NCBI GenBank assembly: GCA_023630585.1
Contig: CM042565.1
Coordinates: 13,400,513 to 13,464,512, forward strand
DNA: 64,000 nucleotides
Source of the DNA: Cranoglanis bouderius
Taxonomy: Eukaryota; Chordata; Actinopteri; Siluriformes; Cranoglanididae
Reading direction: 5' to 3'
Shown here piece after piece: positions 19,401-31,569 of the stretch (position 1 is the stretch's first letter; each line of letters starts with the position of its first letter). The notes under the pieces are model-generated. The model was given only the letters and a program-made list of their open reading frames with translations. It did no database searches and was not told where the DNA came from. Position numbers and translations under genes: made by a program.

Positions 19401-22400
19401 GAGTCCATGCCTCGACGGGTCAGAACTGTTTTGGCAGCACAAGGGGAGCCAACACAATATTAGGCACGCGGTTTTAATGTTGTGGCTGATCGGTGTATAT
19501 GTCTACTATATATAGTTCTGACAATTAAGGTGCATTCAGAAGTTGTACCACTTAAAAAATCTGGCTTACCCAAAAGTGAAAATAGAAAAAAATCACATAA
19601 AGATTTGACTCTGAATGCAGTGCAGGAGCATCACAGACATTTTAGCAGCTGGTATTAAAACAAACAAACTGAATTGTGTAAGCTTATGTCTGGTTCGCTG
19701 TGGCACATCTATCCAAAAACTAGATCAAAGCTATGTGAGAAAAACACACTTAGCTAGCAAGGTTTTATACAATTTTTTTTGGAGACTGACTATTTTTTTT
19801 TCCCACTGCATTTGTTAAACTAGCTTATTACCCAACATGATGCCTCAACATGCAGTATGATACCCTAGGAAAGAATCAAAAGTGAATAAAAACAATTGCA
19901 CAATTTCAAAGTTGAGTACAGAGAGGGTCAGAAAGAGCTGCATTGTGTCTTTGTAGATTTAGAGAAAGCGTATGACAGGGTGCCAAGAGAGGAGCTGTGG
20001 TATTGTATGAGGAGGTCTGGAGTGGCAGAGAAGTATGTTAGAGTGGTGCAGGATATGTATGAGAGCAGTAGGACAGTGGTAAGGTGTGCGGTAGGTGTGA
20101 CAGAGGAGTTAACGGTGAAGGTGGGACCGCATCAAGGATCGGCTCTGAGCCCCTTCTTGTTTGCGGTGGTGATGGACAGGCTGACGGATGAGGTCAGACA
20201 GGAATCTCCATGGACTATGATGTTTGCGGATGACATTATGATCTGTAGTGAGAGCAGGGAGCAGGTGGAGGAAACTCTAGAGAGGTGGAGGTTTGCTCTG
20301 GAGAGAAGAGGAATGAAGGTTAGTCGCAGCAAGACAGAATACATTTGTGTGAATGAGAGGGATCCAAGTGGAACAGTGAGGTTACAGGGAGAAGAGGTAA
20401 AGAAGGTGCAGGATTTTAAGTACTTATGGTCAACAGTCCAGAGCAACGGGGAGTGTGGAAAAGAGGTGAAGAAGCCTGTGCAGGCAGGTTGGAATGGGTG
20501 GAGAAAAGTGTCAGGTCTGTTGTGTGATAAAAGAGTACCAGCAAGAATGAAAGGAAAGGTGTACAGGACAGTAGTGAGACCAGCGATGTTGTATGGTTTG
20601 GAGACAGTTGCACTGAGGAAAAGACAGGAGGAAGAGTTAGAGGTAGCAGAGCTGAAGATGTTGAGGTTCTCTTCGGGAGTGACGAGGACGGATAGGATCA
20701 GGAATGAGTACATCAGGGGGACAGCACATGTGAGATGTTTTGGAGACAAAGTTAGAGAGGCCAGGTTGAGATGGTTTGGACATGTTCAGAGGAGGGAGAG
20801 TGAATATATCGGTAAAAGGATGCTGAGGTTAGAGCTGCCAGGCAGGAGGCCGAGAGGAAGACCAAAGAGGAGGTTTATGGATGTAGTGAAGGAGGACATG
20901 AAGGTAGTCGGTCTGAGAGAAGAGGATGCAGGGGATAGGGCTAGATGGAAGCAGATGATTCGCTGTGGCGACCCCTGAAGGGAACAGCCGAAAGGAAAAG
21001 AAGAAGCACAATTTCAAAGTTGAGGTGCCAGAGTATGTTTTAGGCAGAAAACACAATGCTGGCCAAAAAAAAAAAAACAACAAAAAACAAATTTTCCTCT
21101 GCATTAACTGTTTGACAGAATCCAGCCACAGAAACATCCAACGGGTTTTTCCAGTCTGCCACACATACACAGCTTGTGGAACATCAGTTCCTGATCTATC
21201 TCATTATCTAACACACTGTTACATGATTCACAGGACGTATAACGTGACTTGTAATGAGGAAACAGCTAAGAGGGGCTTCCCCAAGACCTGTTGTACTCCA
21301 CAGGACATCCCTCTCATCAGGTTTCTTCTCTTCCTACAGCCGGATTCTTGTGCTCAGATTTTCTGCATGACACATCAATTTCTGATAGCACTGTTTGTGA
21401 TTTTCTTTTCCAGTAAATGTGGCTGTTACCCACCTGAGAGCTGTCTCTTCAGTCTCATAGGCAACGTCGGGGCCTTTATGGGTAAATAATCACCTCGAGC
21501 TTGCTTGTGAGTGCTTTATATGTGTGAATTTGACCAGCTGGAAACACCGATAATGGACAACACTGTGGTTTTACATTTGAATGCATGGTTCACTTGAGAC
21601 TTGAGCTGAAGATTTAGGATGCTTTTCCACCTGACTGTGAAATAAAGTGAGATTGATACTTTTGGTTCATCTGATGTTTGGTTTTACGCTGAACAGAATT
21701 AAATAAAACTAAAAAACCAAATACCTTTGGCTGAGAAACATATAGAGCTTAAAACATCCTCGAAATACGGTGAAGAAAAAAAAGTGTGAGTAGAAATCAC
21801 AAAAACACTGAAGCGATAAATAAATAATTAGATAAATACCTAACTTAAAACATGTTGTGTGTCACATTTAGCGTTTATTTTCTCTTTTTGTTTGGTGGTC
21901 CAAATCTCCAGACCACGCGACATTTCTGCAGCACAACGGCTCTGTCAGCTTTGCCCTTTAGCTCAGTTTGTGCCTCGCGGATCACTTTAGCAGCTCGCAT
22001 CTACAAAAATGCTGCATGGCATATCTGATTGACTTCCAGCTGTCGAGTCGATTCAGAGTCGAATCACTTTCTGACTACAATGGAAGCTAGAACCACCTCA
22101 TCATCTCAGTGAGTTTTCACACCTGTTAGTCTATTTGCCGAGTCCGAATCAGAGCTAAATGGATACTTCTGGTTTGTTTGCTTTTCAGTCCCTCCAGGAT
22201 GTCGCTATTTTGCGGTCGCAGAAAGGAACGCAAAATCAAGCAAACGCCGCAAATATTCGGAGGAGCTTGCAGTTTTTCAAAATTACCGCAGATTTGGGCC
22301 AAGACGCGTCATGTGACGTCGTCACAACACTCATTCAGCCAAAGCCCTCTTCGACTCACGTTCGTCGAACATGAGTACAACTAAAAGGTCTCGTTTACCA

Positions 22401-22955
22401 ACAGACATCACAGCGAAAGACTTGCAAAACAATTTCATGCAAATGTAATTTCGCCAATTCAAGCAAAAAAAAAAAAACTCTGCAAGTTGCATCGCAAATT
22501 TTGGAAAAAAAAGCAACAGCAAAATTAAACATTTTTGGCCGCAACAATCACAAAAAAAAAACTGTACGGACTAGCTACTTGCTATATGCTCTTTTGAAAA
22601 AATAAAAAATTAAAGGGGGGGGGGGGGGTGCAGAGTTGAGGGTGTGGGGTTGTAGGGCTAAAAACGCCCTCATTCTTTTATTTGAAAGGAAAAGGTAAAC
22701 AAACAATAACTAAGTGCGTATAGAAATGTCAAAAATCTCCTGAGCGTTAAGGTTCATTTGTAGTGAGAAAGTGATTCGACTCTGAATCGATTCGACTGCT
22801 GGAAGTGAATCATACATGCCATGTATTTTGGTCTGCACCCTCAAACCAAATAGCAAGCGACCCAAAAGTATCAGTTTTAGGCTACTTATTTAATATTTAC
22901 AATAGTTAGCCTATTTCTTGTTTTATTTGTTTTCAACCATATTATGTTGTTTATA

Positions 22956-23010
<55 letters not shown>

Positions 23011-24581
23011 AGTGGTGATGATTTGCATGTTGCGTTATGCTCATGTGATCGAACACAGCCACCACTGCTGGGTCAACACGAGTGCGCTGGTGTCGGGTTG
23101 TGTTAATGCTCTGGGACTTGTCATGGTGGGCAACTTCCAGGTGAGCTGAGAAAGAAATGAATAACAATATCCACCCCCTGAGGCCACTTTGTAACCAAAT
23201 TCACGATTGTTTCCTGTGTCAGGTCGACCATGCGAAGACTCTGCACTACGTTGGGGCCGGTGTGGCATTTCCAGCAGGTCTGCTATTCGTGTGTCTGCAG
23301 TGTGTGCTCACGTACCGGATTGCCGAGACAGCGCTGGACTTCTGGATGGCCCACGTGCGCGTGGCTCTGTCAGCTGGAGTGCTGATCTCTCTCATCCTCA
23401 GTATCCTTACACAATTATCAAGCTGGATACCAAGGAATTTCTTCCTAAATTGTTCACAGGAGCGTTTACACAAGAATCATGTAAATCCAGTTCGTTTGAA
23501 AGAAACGTTCGTATCCTACCAGAGCTCCTGATTTTCTGTAGCTGAACCCGGATTAATCGGCTTCAAGTCGTTTAATTGGCGATGAGTTACTATACGAATA
23601 AAGATGACAAGTTTAAATCGCTTATTTAAGAAATCATTTCAAATTAATGATATGAAAGAGAGCAATCCAAAAGACAAATAAAACTAGATGGTATTTTGGT
23701 GACATACAGTATTATAACAGTGGATTCCAAGTGAGTTATCTTTATTACCCTGGTCAAACCTTTGCATACCCATTGTCATGCTCTAGTTAATTTAAATGCA
23801 CCTCAGTACTGTGTCTAATGAATCAAAACAGTCAGCATGTTTACTTTAGGTCTTATTTAACATATGAGGAGGTCAAACAGACTCTGAAGCAGTTTGCTCA
23901 AGCAGTTGAGATAAGAGTCAGTGGGAATAAAATGAAACAGCTAAGACCTTGAAACAAATGGGGGGAAAAAAAGCATAAATCCAAACCAAACTGTAGAAAA
24001 ATGTAAAATCTTGGGTGTGCAAACTTTTGCACTCAACTGTATACATACGATGTGTATGAAAAATCACTCGAGAAAAGCAATTTTGCTGCAGGGTTTTTTT
24101 TTGTTTTTTTTTTTGAAGTTGAACTAGTCCATTATTTATTCTGTCTCATAGATAAAAATAATTCTATAACACAAAATGTGGATAATGTTTAGGAAAGTCT
24201 TTAAGTTATAAGTTTTATAACTTTTCAAGATTTCCGGTTGTTCCTCTTTAACTTCCTTGACCTAACCCAGGCGGCATCTTCTTCATTCACGAGAGCTTCG
24301 TGTTGCAGCACGCTGCCGCCATCTGCGAGTGGATCTTCACGGTCCTCGTCCTGGTCTATTACGGAACCTTCACCTACGAGTTTGGCAGCGTCAGCAGCGA
24401 CACCATGATGGCCGCCCTCGTCAACGGCAGGCCGCACGACACCTCGGGCTCAGGAGTCCTCATGGGAGGCATGGGGAAAAGCGTGCCCATGGGCTGTGGT
24501 GCTCGTAGCATGAAGTCACCCGGAGGAAGCAGCACCTCCACACACCTCAACTGCACCCCAGAGAGCGTGGCCATGTTATAG
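16408..24581 (+). CDS. tmem150a: TMEM150A, DRAM/TMEM150-family membrane protein (complete)
   Basis: Multi-pass plasma-membrane protein; mammalian TMEM150A modulates the PI4KIIIalpha-TTC7-EFR3 complex that makes PI4P (family knowledge). Seven coding exons join in frame: 16408-16472, 17641-17688, 21234-21320, 21414-21481, 23013-23140, 23223-23400 and 24271-24581 (885 nt, 294 aa; human protein about 271 aa). The start is fixed by MTAWIVLPVSLSAFSITGIW. Landmarks are AVMNHHVCPVENW (26-38), CGCYPPESCLFSLIGNVGAF (69-88), MVGNFQVDHAKTLHYVGAGV, ICEWIFTVLVLVYYGTFTYE and the C-terminal SSTSTHLNCTPESVAML. Hydrophobic segments agree with a six-helix topology, with NVT (about 41-43) a possible luminal N-glycosylation site. 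All introns are GT-AG. Intron 2 contains three transposable elements and intron 4 a nested MITE. The acceptor of exon 5 uses a (CT)n microsatellite. Confidence 0.96.
17788..18838 (-). mobile_element. 5'-truncated Tc1/mariner copy (CAGTGCCCTCCAC family)
   Basis: The left terminal repeat resembles CAGTGCCCTCCACTA with one change, after TA 17786-17787. Degenerate minus-strand transposase includes WIFQQDDDPKHTSKSTQKWF at about 18240-18330, SDETKIELFG at about 18530-18560 and the linker region near 18720-18830. The N-terminal end and right terminal repeat are missing, replaced by the element starting near 18839. Same family as 26861-28374 and 56053-57276. In tmem150a intron 2. Confidence 0.85.
18839..19497 (+). 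mobile_element. Internally deleted Tc1/mariner-type element
   Basis: Ends AGCCATAACATTAAAACCAC (left) and GGTTTTAATGTTGTGGCT (right) in inverted orientation. Plus-strand transposase remnants are MGKYKDLNDFDKGQIVMA (N-terminus, about 18978-19035) and NSPDLSLIEHLWGVLHKP (third catalytic block, about 19260-19315); most of the middle is gone. It abuts the truncated element to its left. In tmem150a intron 2. Confidence 0.75.
19898..19916. repeat. Left copy of the RTE target-site duplication
   Basis: GCACAATTTCAAAGTTGAG is identical to 21006-21024 on the other side of the LINE. Confidence 0.93.
19917..21005 (+). mobile_element. RTE-type LINE, 5'-truncated, with intact reading frame
   Basis: An open frame from the truncation point to a TGA at 20976-20978 encodes about 350 residues of reverse transcriptase and C-terminal region. 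It includes VFVDLEKAYDRVPREELWY (palm, first Asp), GPHQGSALSPFLFAVVMD, the catalytic FADDIMI and WFGHVQRR near the C-terminus. The order and wording are those of the RTE/BovB-like clade. A short tail follows. A perfect 19-bp target duplication flanks it (19898-19916 and 21006-21024). The sense strand matches tmem150a, in whose intron 2 it sits. Without its 5' part it cannot move itself. Confidence 0.93.
21006..21024. repeat. Right copy of the RTE target-site duplication
   Basis: Identical to 19898-19916. It lies 209 bp before tmem150a exon 3, so the insertion leaves the acceptor intact. Confidence 0.93.
22013..22821. mobile_element. MITE with ~65-bp inverted repeats, itself carrying another MITE
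   Basis: The arms share GATTCAGAGTCGAATCACTT on the left (about 22050-22070) and its reverse complement on the right (about 22768-22788), extended on both sides to about 65 bp with few mismatches. A second element occupies 22187-22570. It lies in tmem150a intron 4, ending about 190 bp before exon 5. Confidence 0.7.
22187..22570. mobile_element. hAT-like MITE nested in the previous element
   Basis: Starts AGTCCCTCCAGGATGTCGC and ends near CTGTACGGACT, a weak inverted pair. The interior is unusually CpG-rich (around CGCGTCATGTGACGTCGTC at about 22304) and then A-rich. The family assignment is by resemblance to a common teleost repeat. Confidence 0.5.
22959..23006. repeat. (CT)24 microsatellite acting as a polypyrimidine tract
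   Basis: A pure CT run followed at once by GTGCAG (23007-23012), the acceptor of tmem150a exon 5. No other pyrimidine tract is available at this splice site. Confidence 0.95.
23750..24041. mobile_element. Small non-autonomous element with Tc1-like ends
   Basis: Left end CAAACCTTTGCATACCC; right end GGGTGTGCAAACTTTTGC followed by ACTCAACTGTATA. Related by its ends to 8911-9805. In tmem150a intron 6. Confidence 0.55.
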
Positions 24582-24810
24582 TGAACGGAGGGTGGGTTAG
24601 GGCTCAGGTAAATCACGGATTTAAATCGTACTGATCCATGAGGTGCTGGAAGAGAGCAATAGCTCAAGTGTAGAGTACATGCAAGTGAAATGTGCTGATA
24701 AAGTTGTGTATAATATGAATAATAATAATAATACTTTCCTGAAAGCTTGTTAGCTTTCCATCCCTAAATATATATTAAAGCTGGCAATAATGCCAAAATA
24801 TTGAAAGAGG
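24582..24810 (+). other. tmem150a: tmem150a 3' UTR (probable)
   Basis: Single-copy-looking sequence after the stop, with an ATTAAA-type poly(A) signal at about 24773. From there to 26860 I see no gene: AT-rich DNA with T/A runs, a TTTTG-rich stretch near 25590 and a TTTA repeat near 26240. Confidence 0.45.
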
Positions 24811-26860
24811 AAAGTAAAGGTCCTTTCTAGTCAACATTAGCTGTATAATATAGTTATAATAGGTCGAAGAAGCAACAGGTTATTAGAATAACCATGTAGT
24901 TACTCCATTTATATTATTATTATTTATTTTTATTTTTTTTTTTTACATTTATCTACATTCATAATGCCTGGGCGAAACATCAAGATTTATAGAATGTTAA
25001 AAATGTAAGGGACCCCAATTATAATCACAGATTTCACAGATCATCCAGTTATCAAACTTTGTCACACTACAGTATTTGATCAGAAAAAAAGCCCACACAC
25101 TTTGTGACGTGTCGTTCCTAATGAGTCAACTCTTTAAAGCAGCTTTACACTGTATAATTTTAAAAAATCGCAAACTAATTTTTTGGTTGTGAGTTGAGAA
25201 TGTGCTCAACAGCAGCTGATTTAGTGCAATTTTAGCACTAAATATGACAGTTTTCAAATTAAAATCTCAATATGAATAGTGTTATGACGCTCATGCTCAT
25301 CTAAAGTCCACCAATTAGATTACCAGTATTAGATTACACAATACTCACAGGACAGCTACAAATATGATAGTGGTGATGATGAAATGGAAACGAAGCATGC
25401 TAACGAGAGAAAAATCTCATTATTAACTCAAGCTCGTGGAGAACATTATCACACAGTCTGTTATAGAGTTCGATTTTATTTGGATCTCGTACAGTTTGAT
25501 GAGTTTGAAGACAGTTTGAAGACAGCTGAAATCACACGGTGTAAAACAGGCTGATCCGATTGGCATTACTGACGACCCTTGTTTTGTTGTGTTGTTTTGT
25601 TTTGTTTTGGAAATGAATACAAGACAAATAGATCCTGTGACGCTCTTCCTGAAAATCCAGCGAAACGAATCGGTATCCGAGTTGTTCGGCACAGCGTTGA
25701 GTTTTTTCAGAACCTGACAGCTCACAGAATTTCTCCTGAACAAACTTCAGTGACTTCAGATTAACACAAACCTAATGGTCGACAGGTCGATCGACACGTT
25801 CAGCCGTTAGTACTCAACATAAGAATTTAAATCTGTATGGAGAAGATGGCAAGTCAGATAGAAAAGCAATCACACCTTTTCATGATCACGAGGACGTGCC
25901 GCACTGAACAGCGCACCCTTCATCGAATTACTCTTCGTGTTGTTTATTTATCTATTTGTTTTTCTTTTGAATGAAACACATTTAATTCCATGTTGCATTG
26001 CATTTCATTTTTATCAGCGGGTTGCAGGAGTGTTACACTGAAATGCAAGCACTGTCCAATCACAGCCCTGAGCCGTACTCAGGCAAAATATGAAGCTTTT
26101 AATGGTCTTAACAACAAATCATTGGTCAGGAAATTCGCAAGAATTAAACAAATAGATAAAGTAACTTATTATGGGATAGCTTTTCCCTTTCATTTCTTTA
26201 AATGTTTAAGTCTTGTGGGTGAACTTGCAAACAACATTTCTTATTTATTTATTTATTTACTTTATTTTAATTTTGTACACCCAGACATGTATTAGTTTGA
26301 ACTGTACATCAAAAATTTAATCATTATCATGATTTTACCTTTGCATACAAGAAGACTATATAAGTGAATTTCCCTGTTTCTAGCTTTTCCCCAAACAGTT
26401 CACTACAGCAACAGTTTTTTTGGGTTTTTTTTTTTTGCCTAGGAGTGTAGTCAGGTTATTTCTGAGTTTTACCAGGGAACATAATAGTTTAAGACTAGTC
26501 TATAAACACCTTTTGTGTTTAGAAGGGGCAAATCTGCCTCAAATTAATTCGATTATCCTCTAGTGCAGCCCAAACATACATTATTCCAATGCAATACATA
26601 TCAATACACTACTCAATGATGTATGTTCATCCACAGGGATCTTTATTGTTATTTTCTATAATTAAAACAGCACACTGAATATTTATGGATAAAAAGAGTT
26701 GTAAAAATGACAAGTCTTAGTCTTGATTATACAGCATGCATTCTATGCCATTTTTCAGCACTCATGAAGCTGTACGTAATGGACGGTTCTCTTCAAGAAG
26801 CAAAAACAAATGCTATGTACACGATAAACACCACCTGCGGTAGTTTTCCTGGGGTGGTTA

Positions 26861-28374
26861 CAGTGCCCTCCACTAACATTGGCACCCTTGGTAAACCTTA
26901 TGATCCTTTTGATATTTTGTTAAAAAAAATTCACGAAAATATATGTGTGTGCAACAATTATTGGCACCCCTATGAATTCATATGAGAAAAAATATGCAGT
27001 GGGAATATACTTCAAATATTTTACATTTTGTTAGTACACCTGGGTGACTAGGAACAGGAAATTGTTCAACCATGACTTCCTGTTTCACATGGGTATAAAT
27101 ATGAGGTAACACACGGGCCAAATTCCCTTAGTCATTAATAACAATGGGTAAGACCAAGGAATATAGCTGTGATGTGCGTCAAAAGGTTGTTGAGCTTCAC
27201 AAAATGGGAAGTGGCTATAAGAAAATAGCACAAGCATTGAAAATGCCCATTTCCACCATCAGGGCAATAATTAAGAAGTTCCAGTCAACTGGAAATGTTA
27301 TGAATCAACCTGGAATTGGACGTGTGTCTATATTGTCTCAATGCACTGTGAAGAGGATGGTTCGAGTGGCCAAAAAATCTCCAAGGATCACAGCTGGAGA
27401 ATTGCAGAAGTTAGTTGCGTCTTGGGGTCAGAAAGTCTCCAAAACTACAATCCGAAGTCACCTACATCACCACAAGTTGTTTGGAAGGGTTTCAAGAGAA
27501 AAGCCTCTACATTCATCCAAAAATAAACTCGAGTGTCTTCAGTTTGCCAGACACTACTGGAACTTCAAATGGGATCGGGTTCTATGGTCAGATGAAACCA
27601 AAATGGAGCTTTTTGGCAGTAAACACCAGAGGTGGTTTTGGTGCACACAGAGAGGTAGCCATATGGAAAAGTACCTCATGCCCACGGTTAAATATGGTGG
27701 TGGCTCTTTAATGTTTTGGGGCTGTTTTTCTGCCAGATGACCTGGACATTTTGTTAGGATACATGGCATCATGGACTATCAAATATCAACTGATATTAAA
27801 TGAAAACCTGACTGCCTCTGCCAGAAATCTTCAAATGGGCCGTGATTGGATCTTCCAGCAGGACAATGATCCAAAACATACATCAGAATCAACACAAAAA
27901 TGGTTTACTAACAACAAAATCAAGGTCCTGCCATGGCCATCCCAGTCCCCAGACTTGAAACCCATAGAAAACCTGTGGGGTGAACTGAAGAGGAGAGTCC
28001 ACCAGCGTGGACCTCGAAATTTGAAAGATCTGGAGAGATTCTGTATGGAGGAATGGTCTCAGATCCCTTGCCATGTATTCTCCAACCTCATCAGGCATTA
28101 TAGGAGAAGACTCAGAACTGGGAGGTAGCACAAAGTATTGACTAAAAGGGTGCCAATTCTTGTTGCACACCTATATTTAACAAAGTTTTTTTTTTTTTGT
28201 TTTTTTTTGATAAACCTGTGTTGTGTTTGCAATTGTTTGATATCCATGAGAGCAGAGTATTTTTGTGATTTTTTTTTTAAAACAAAAGATCAACAGGTTA
28301 AAAAATAAAGACAATTTTTCACAGCCTTCTTTGCTCATATTTACCAAGGGTGCCAATAATAGTGGAGGGCACTG
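26861..28374 (+). mobile_element. Full-length Tc1/mariner transposon with one nonsense codon
   Basis: Ends CAGTGCCCTCCACTA in inverted orientation, flanked by TA (26859-26860 and 28375-28376). The transposase starts at 27144 (MGKTKEYSCDVRQKVVELHK), with the helix-turn-helix region to about residue 110 and SDETKMELFG. A TGA at 27738-27740 interrupts the frame where relatives encode glycine. The same frame continues with FQQDNDPKHTSES and PIENLWGELKRR to a stop near 28128. Apart from that codon all three acidic catalytic residues are present. Closest local relatives: 17788-18838 and 56053-57276. Confidence 0.93.
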
Positions 28375-29085
28375 TATCTTCCTGTCACCGAATATATAAA
28401 TGTAAAAACTAATCATGGTGCCACGCTTTTTGTCAATTAACAGTTTATGAACCGTGAGCCAAACATTCACGTGTACTGTTTACATGCTGCTAATCTGATT
28501 GCTTTGCACCACAAAGCAGTAATAATACTAAGAAAGACATTTCTAATGACTATTTTTTGATGTTCAACCAATTCAGCTCATAAGATATCATTAATATTCC
28601 TTTTAATTTGTTAGCAATAACTATGTTTTACGACCTGGTGCTAAGACGAGGTAGAGTCATTCAGGATTGTCCATACAGAATTTCTCGTCATATTGTTCTT
28701 GTACGTTTGGTAAAAAAACTTTCGCGCTTGTAAATGAATGGATTTGCTTCACGTTTTTTTCTTTTTCTTTCAACTTTCCGTTTCATATCTTCTTCATGGA
28801 CCTCACAACACTGCAGCTGTTTCTTGTTTTAAGGAACATACTAATGATTATATAAGTGACAGTACATGCTTCAAAATATTTTATAGTTTCAGAAATAACA
28901 GACCTGCTAATGTGAAGCTCAAACATGTCCTGAGTCTATAGAGTATTTTAGTATTTAGTCAGTAATGGAAGCAATGATGATTATAATGATATTGATAATG
29001 CCAATGTATTGTAGGATGTTGTATGTATTATTCATTTATTTGCCATTTCTGACACTGCAATAATGCAATATTGAACTGTGCCAAA

Positions 29086-29988
29086 CTAGGGCTGGGCGAT
29101 ATGACGATATGATATCGATATTGTGAAATAACAACACGATACACTTTTCTAAGTTATTTAAGTTTAAGTACTAAGTCTAAGTTACTTACTCGACATTAAC
29201 TATTTTTTGTACTATCTGTACTCATTTTTTTCTTAACGTTGGACGAAAATTATCGTGCACTTGTTTGCCAAATCTCAGCAAAATTACATACCGTGATACC
29301 TATAGTGTATCGTAAAGATGTCCACAAGTACAATATGTGTGGAATAAAACACTTTGATATGTATCTGCTATAAGTTATTATTTTCCTATAACAGCATGTC
29401 ACAAAGTGTTTTATTCCTCTTATACTACAGCAATTCGCAAACAACTGCAGTTTTGAATTTGTTAACCGTTTAACACGTTGTACTTTTTAACCATTTATTG
29501 TTACATTTAATGTTGTGGATCGTCCGTGAGACAAGTTAGTTCCTGTTAACATTTACGATATAGCAGCTATAAACAGTCAGTCCTTCACCAGCATCTATTT
29601 TTTTCCTCTCTTTGAAGTTAATAAGACAAAGAAAAGTCTTTTGTGTTGCCAAGAAACCAGAAAGCACAAAGTGTCAGAAAACTTGACACTAACACTGGAG
29701 ACTCCTTCCATAAATGTTCCAAAACCTCTCCTTACAGAAAACTTCAATTATACAATTTTCGTTGTTAAATAACAACATTTTTTAAAATTAATTTTATTAT
29801 TAGGCTTGAATTATGTAGAGCATCTGCCATACAAGTCACTGTATTAGTACGAGCGCATTAATGTACACTAAACCTGTGATTTGAAATACAGCCGACACTA
29901 CTGTCCAAGCTGCTGTAATAGAAAATGAATCTTTCTTCTGACCAATCAGATTCAAGAATTTAGCAGCGCTGCAGTATTAATATGATAT

Positions 29989-30063
<75 letters not shown>

Positions 30064-30084
30064 TTGCCATATCGTCCACCCCTA
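29086..30084. mobile_element. 999-bp hAT-like non-autonomous element
   Basis: Starts CTAGGGCTGGGCGATATG and ends CATATCGTCCACCCCTA, an inverted pair. The 8-bp flanks are GTGCCAAA and GTGCCAAG (7 of 8 match), which fits a hAT target duplication. No transposase. The right end carries a (TA)n run at 29993-30062. Relatives or fragments lie at 11165, 39340, 42280, 45880 and 54082. Confidence 0.8.
29993..30062. repeat. (TA)n microsatellite within the hAT-like element
   Basis: More than 30 TA units close to the right terminal repeat. Confidence 0.97.
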
Positions 30085-30183
30085 GTGCCAAGATACCTCT
30101 GCGAATCTCTGTTAAACTACTGAAAGTTGATAATACTTAACTTTTTGTAGAATGGGCCAAAATCAAATGACTGGAATGAAATA

Positions 30184-30741
30184 CAGTACTGTGGAAAAGT
30201 TTTAAGCACCCTTTTTTTTTTTTTTTTTTTTTTAGTACAAACTTCGTTATGGATTTTTTTTTATTTTATGACTTCTACATTATCAAGTCAGTACAAAAAA
30301 ACATTTTAGATTCCCAAACATTAGTTTTCTAGCCCAAAAGTAAATGTTACAGAAAAATGTTTTATATGTCATTAAATAAAGCAGCATATTAGATAAGAGA
30401 CCACTTTTCAAAAAGCACAATGAGGGCTGTTGGGTTTTGCTGCAAAAATAAGAAGCGAGTGCGAAAGTCAAAGTCTCCAGAAGTACTGTGGCTGGTTCTG
30501 CAAGATGCTCAATAAAACTTACCAGCTCATTTCCTTATAAAACTGCACTAATTGTACCTGAGACTACTATTTTTATTTTTATTTTTCGTCACACCGAATA
30601 TTGACTTTCATTTCATTTACTACTGTTTACTGCTCTTTATGGTATTTTTTTTAATGTAGAAACATTTAATTTCATTATTTTGAAGGCATATTTGCTCTAC
30701 AGCATTTCTTTGCATGTGCCTAAAACTTTTGCACAGTACTG
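30184..30741. mobile_element. Tc1-derived MITE
   Basis: Ends CAGTACTGTGGAAAAGTTTT and the inverted AAAACTTTTGCACAGTACTG, flanked by TA (30182-30183 and 30742-30743). The interior is AT-rich with a small remnant of transposase-like sequence near 30440-30540, but no ORF. Confidence 0.85.
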
Positions 30742-30967
30742 TATACTCTTGTGACAGTAACAATGTTGTGTTATAACTGTGTGGCTGTGTGGCTTCACAA
30801 TTTGGTCAAATGATGCAAAGGGAAAGGCTGATACTAATCCTGAAATGTTTAGTTAAATTTCAGATTTTTATCAGTAATATGTTTTTATTACTTCTAATCT
30901 GAGTAAAGCTAATAGAATAATAACTTTGTCCTGTTATACGATGATTAACTTTCTGCTGTATGGAAGC

Positions 30968-31540
30968 ATGAAGGCTAAATGAATGATGAAATGGATCACC
31001 ACAGTGACAGTGGAGTTTTTACTGAATAACACCAGATTTACAAAACATTTCCATTACTCGCACAGTATGATGATATTATGTAACAATACACTTTACCTAT
31101 ACACCTGCTCATTTATGCAGTTATCCAATCGTGTGGCAGCAGCACAATGTATAAAATCATGCAGGTACAGGTCAAGTGCTTCAGTTAATGTTCACAACAA
31201 ACAGTTGTGATCTCTGTGACTAACTGTGGCATGGTTGTTGGTGTCATATAGTCTAGTTTGGTATTTCAGAAATTGCTGATCTCCTGGGATTTTCACACAC
31301 AACAGTCTCTAGAGTTTACACAGAATGGTGCGAAAAACAAAAAACGTGTGGATACACCTTACTGATAAGAGAGGTCAGAGGAAAATGGCCAGATTGGTTC
31401 AAGGTATCAGGAAGCACATAGAAACTCAAATAATAACTCTTTATAACCGTGGTGAGCAGAAAAGCATCTCAGCATGCACAACACATCAAACCTTGTGGTG
31501 GGTGGGCTACAACAGCAGAAGACCACATTGGGTTATGAGA
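30968..31540 (+). mobile_element. Decayed Tc1-like fragment
   Basis: Plus-strand relative of 9-500. It contains GATCTCCTGGGATTTTCACA, GTCTCTAGAGTTTACA and a frame with RGQRKMARLVQGIRKHIET (31370-31426), the N-terminal DNA-binding part of a Tc1-type transposase. It stops at about 31540 in ATT repeats. Confidence 0.65.
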
Positions 31541-31569
31541 CCACATTATTATTATTATTCATTAATAGA

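Larger units (their letters stand above)
16314..21242 (+). other. Upstream ORF overlapping the tmem150a start
   Basis: An ATG at 16314 lies in the probable first coding exon (16229-16472), in a different frame from the tmem150a ATG at 16408. On the spliced mRNA it reads through the main start, exon 2 and the first bases of exon 3, then stops at TAA 21240-21242 (71 codons). A second in-frame ATG is at 16374. The ATG at 16408 has pyrimidines at -3 and -1, so it is not a strong context. The ORF is real only if transcription or splicing includes 16314. Confidence 0.45.

Noticed and set aside
20132..20749. 205-residue ORF antisense to the RTE reverse transcriptase
   Set aside because: It mirrors a purine-rich coding strand and has no recognisable domain; a shadow of the real frame.
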